This document shows positions 62,097-64,000 of a stretch of DNA of 64,000 nucleotides, in pieces. Each line of letters starts with the position of its first letter. The first letter of the stretch is position 1. Made by a program: the position numbers and the translations under genes. The stretch spans positions 2,666,001-2,730,000 of the forward strand of contig OV884015.1 in NCBI GenBank assembly GCA_930367205.1, read 5' to 3'. Source of the stretch: Acanthosoma haemorrhoidale. Taxonomy: Eukaryota > Arthropoda > Insecta > Hemiptera > Acanthosomatidae. The notes below the pieces were generated by a model. The model searched no databases. It saw only the letters and a list, made by a program, of their open reading frames with translations, and was not told the origin of the DNA.

Positions 62097-64000
62097 TATT
62101 GCTAATTACTGGGCAACCAGTTATGGTAGCATTATTTAGTTTTTTTTATAACGTACATCTATGTATTGTCAACAATCCCACAAAGTTTGATTGAATTGAT
62201 GATAGTGGTTTTGGAGCTAGCGCAATGTGAACATATTCACTTTTACTAAGCTCGGTCGATTTGGCGTTTGAGGAAATTGGATAGATGTAGAATTATTCTT
62301 AGTGCTAATAACTCTGCAACAAGTTATGGGATTATTATGTAGTTCCTTTGCTTACGTTTCTCTATATATTGTCAACAAACCCACAAAGTTTAATTTCATT
62401 GATGCTAGTAGTTTTTGAGGAAGGGCGATGTTAACATATTCCCCTTCGCTTAGCGCGGTCATTTCGGCTGCTGCCGAAATTGGAAAGATGTAGAATTATT
62501 TTTATCGCTAATAACTCGGCAACCAGCTATAGTAGCATTATGTGGTTTTTTTTATTACGTACATCTATATATTGTTTACAAACTCACAAAGTTTGATTCA
62601 ATTGATGATAGTGGTTTTGGAGCTAGGCCGATGTGAACATATTCACTTTTGCTAAGCTCGGTCGATTTGGCGTTTGAAGAAATTGGATAGATGTAGAATT
62701 ATTCTTATCGCTAATAACTCTGCAACAAGTTATGGGAGCATTATGTGGATTCTTTGCTTACGTTATTCTATATATTGTCAACAAAACCACAAAGTTTAAT
62801 TTCATGGATGCTAGTAGTTTTTGAGGAAGGGCGATGTTAACATATTCCCCTTCGCTTAGCGCGGTCATTTCGGCTGCTGCCGTAATTGGAGAGATGTAGA
62901 ATTTTTTTATCGCTAATAACTCAACAACCAGTTATGGTAGCATTATGTGTTTTTTTTTATTAGGTACATCTATATATTGTCAACAATCCCACAAAGTTTG
63001 ATTAAATTGATGGTGGTAGTTTTTTAGGAAGGGCGATGTGAACATATTCACCTTCGCTTAGCGTGGTCATTTTGGCTGCTGCCGAAATTAGAAAGATGTA
63101 GAATTATTTTTATCGCTAATAACTTGGCAACCAGCTATAGTAGGATTATTTAATTTTTTTTATTACGTACATCTATATATTGTCAACAATCCCACAAAGT
63201 TTCATTGAATTGATGCTAGTAGTTTTTGAGATTGGGCGATGTGAACATATTCCACTTCGCTTAGCGCGGTCATTTTGGCTGCTGCCGAAATTGGAAAGAT
63301 GTAGAATTATTTTTATCGCTAATAACTCGGCAACCAGCTATAGTAGCATTATGTGGTTTTTTTTATTACGTACATCTATATATTGTCAACAATCCCACAA
63401 AGTTTGATTGAATTGATGCTAGTAGTTTTTGAGATTGGGCGATGTGAACATATTCCACTTCGCTTAGCGCGGTCATTTCGGCTGCTGCCGTAATTAGAAA
63501 GATGTAGAATTTTTTTTATCGCTAATAACTCAGCAACCAATTATGGTAGCATTATGTGGTTTTTTTTATTACGTACATCTATATATTGTTTACAAACCCA
63601 CAAAGTTTGATTCAATTGATGATATTGGTTTTGGAGCTAGGCCGATGTGAACATATTCACTTTTGCTAAGCTCGGTCGATTTGGCGTTTGAGGAAATTGG
63701 ATAGATGTAGAATTATTCTTATCGCTAATAACTCTGCAACAAGTTAAGGGAGCATTTTGTGGATTCTTTGCTTACGTTCCTCTATATATTGTCAACAAAC
63801 CCACAAAGTTTGATCAAATTGATGATAGTGGTTTCGGAGGTAGACTGATTTGAAGATATTTCCCTTTGCTTAGCTCGGTGGATTCGGCTGTTGAAGAAAC
63901 TTGAAAGATTTAGAATTATACATTATCGCTAATTTCTCTGGAACCAGTAAAGGCAGCATTTTGTGGTTTCTTTTATTTTTTACATCTATATATTATCAAC
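62097..64000. repeat. Satellite C array, block C3 (about 9 monomers, runs off the window)
   Basis: Starts with the same junction and first monomers as C1 and C2 (offset about 11,479 bp from C1). It then follows another order of subtypes, rich in the tagcgcggtcattttggctg form. The monomer at the window edge switches from the ggagctaggcc subtype to the divergent tattatcaac subtype. The array continues beyond 64000. Confidence 0.95.

Noticed and set aside
1..64000. Common origin of families A, B and C
   Set aside because: Short similarities exist around attatgtt (A ttatgttctcctg, B ttatgttcactcg, C cattatgtgg), but I could not extend them over the rest of the monomers by eye. They are treated only as microhomology.
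1..64000. Telomeric repeats, ribosomal RNA or transfer RNA genes
   Set aside because: No run of TTAGGG-, TTAGG- or TTTAGGG-type repeats and no recognisable RNA gene sequence was found among the monomers.

Overview
This 64 kb window contains only satellite DNA. I find no gene, RNA gene, recognisable transposon or unique-sequence spacer anywhere in it. Three A+T-rich tandem-repeat families, called A, B and C here, follow one another in 30 alternating blocks. Every copy of each family points the same way. This composition (long head-to-tail arrays, higher-order repeats, large near-identical block duplications) fits constitutive heterochromatin of a eukaryotic chromosome, such as a centromeric, pericentromeric or subtelomeric region. 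I do not recognise any of the families and cannot name the organism; nothing looks bacterial, archaeal or viral.

Family A (monomer about 97-98 bp) contains gctagtacgttagctcctg, attatgttctcctgatac and an A/T-tract segment. It fills about 37-38 kb (about 385 monomers by length). Family B (about 95 bp) is built around ATACGATCGTATCACGTGAT, two perfect palindromes sharing two bases, plus a third dyad ACATCA-tt-TGATGT. It fills about 18 kb (about 185-190 monomers). Family C (about 203-204 bp) contains tatattgtcaacaatccc and cgctaataactcggcaacc. It fills about 8.5 kb (about 42 monomers) near the right end.

Layout: from 1 to about 50.6 kb A and B alternate (A1-B1 through A13). From 50.6 to 57.9 kb two C blocks are separated by a short A block. 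From 57.9 to 62.1 kb A and B return. From 62.1 kb a third C block runs off the window. Very few junction types explain all block changes. One A-to-B junction occurs 12 times and a second once. There are two B-to-A junctions, one just after a 14-bp palindrome (7 copies) and one inside a 19-bp hairpin (6 copies). One A-to-C junction occurs 3 times and one C-to-A junction twice. Blocks of identical length recur (1,103 bp three times; 1,795 bp three times; 600, 809, 1,285, 2,765 and 3,317 bp twice each). The composite units, and not only the monomers, have therefore been copied.

The clearest copying events are a 3,080-bp A+B unit repeated in tandem at about 41-48.4 kb, a 3,937-bp A+C unit repeated at about 50.0-57.9 kb, and a dispersed duplication of about 9.2-24.3 kb onto 27.5-39.1 kb whose copies differ mainly in the number of internal higher-order units. 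The most interesting signals are the near-invariant TCACGTGA core in every B monomer, block junctions located at hairpin-forming sequence, the reuse of one point in the A monomer (ATTATGTT) for exits to both B and C, and a variant pattern that looks like CpG decay. Short open reading frames exist, but all are by-products of the repeats. Coordinates and spacings were counted by hand from the numbered sequence; monomer counts are block length divided by period.
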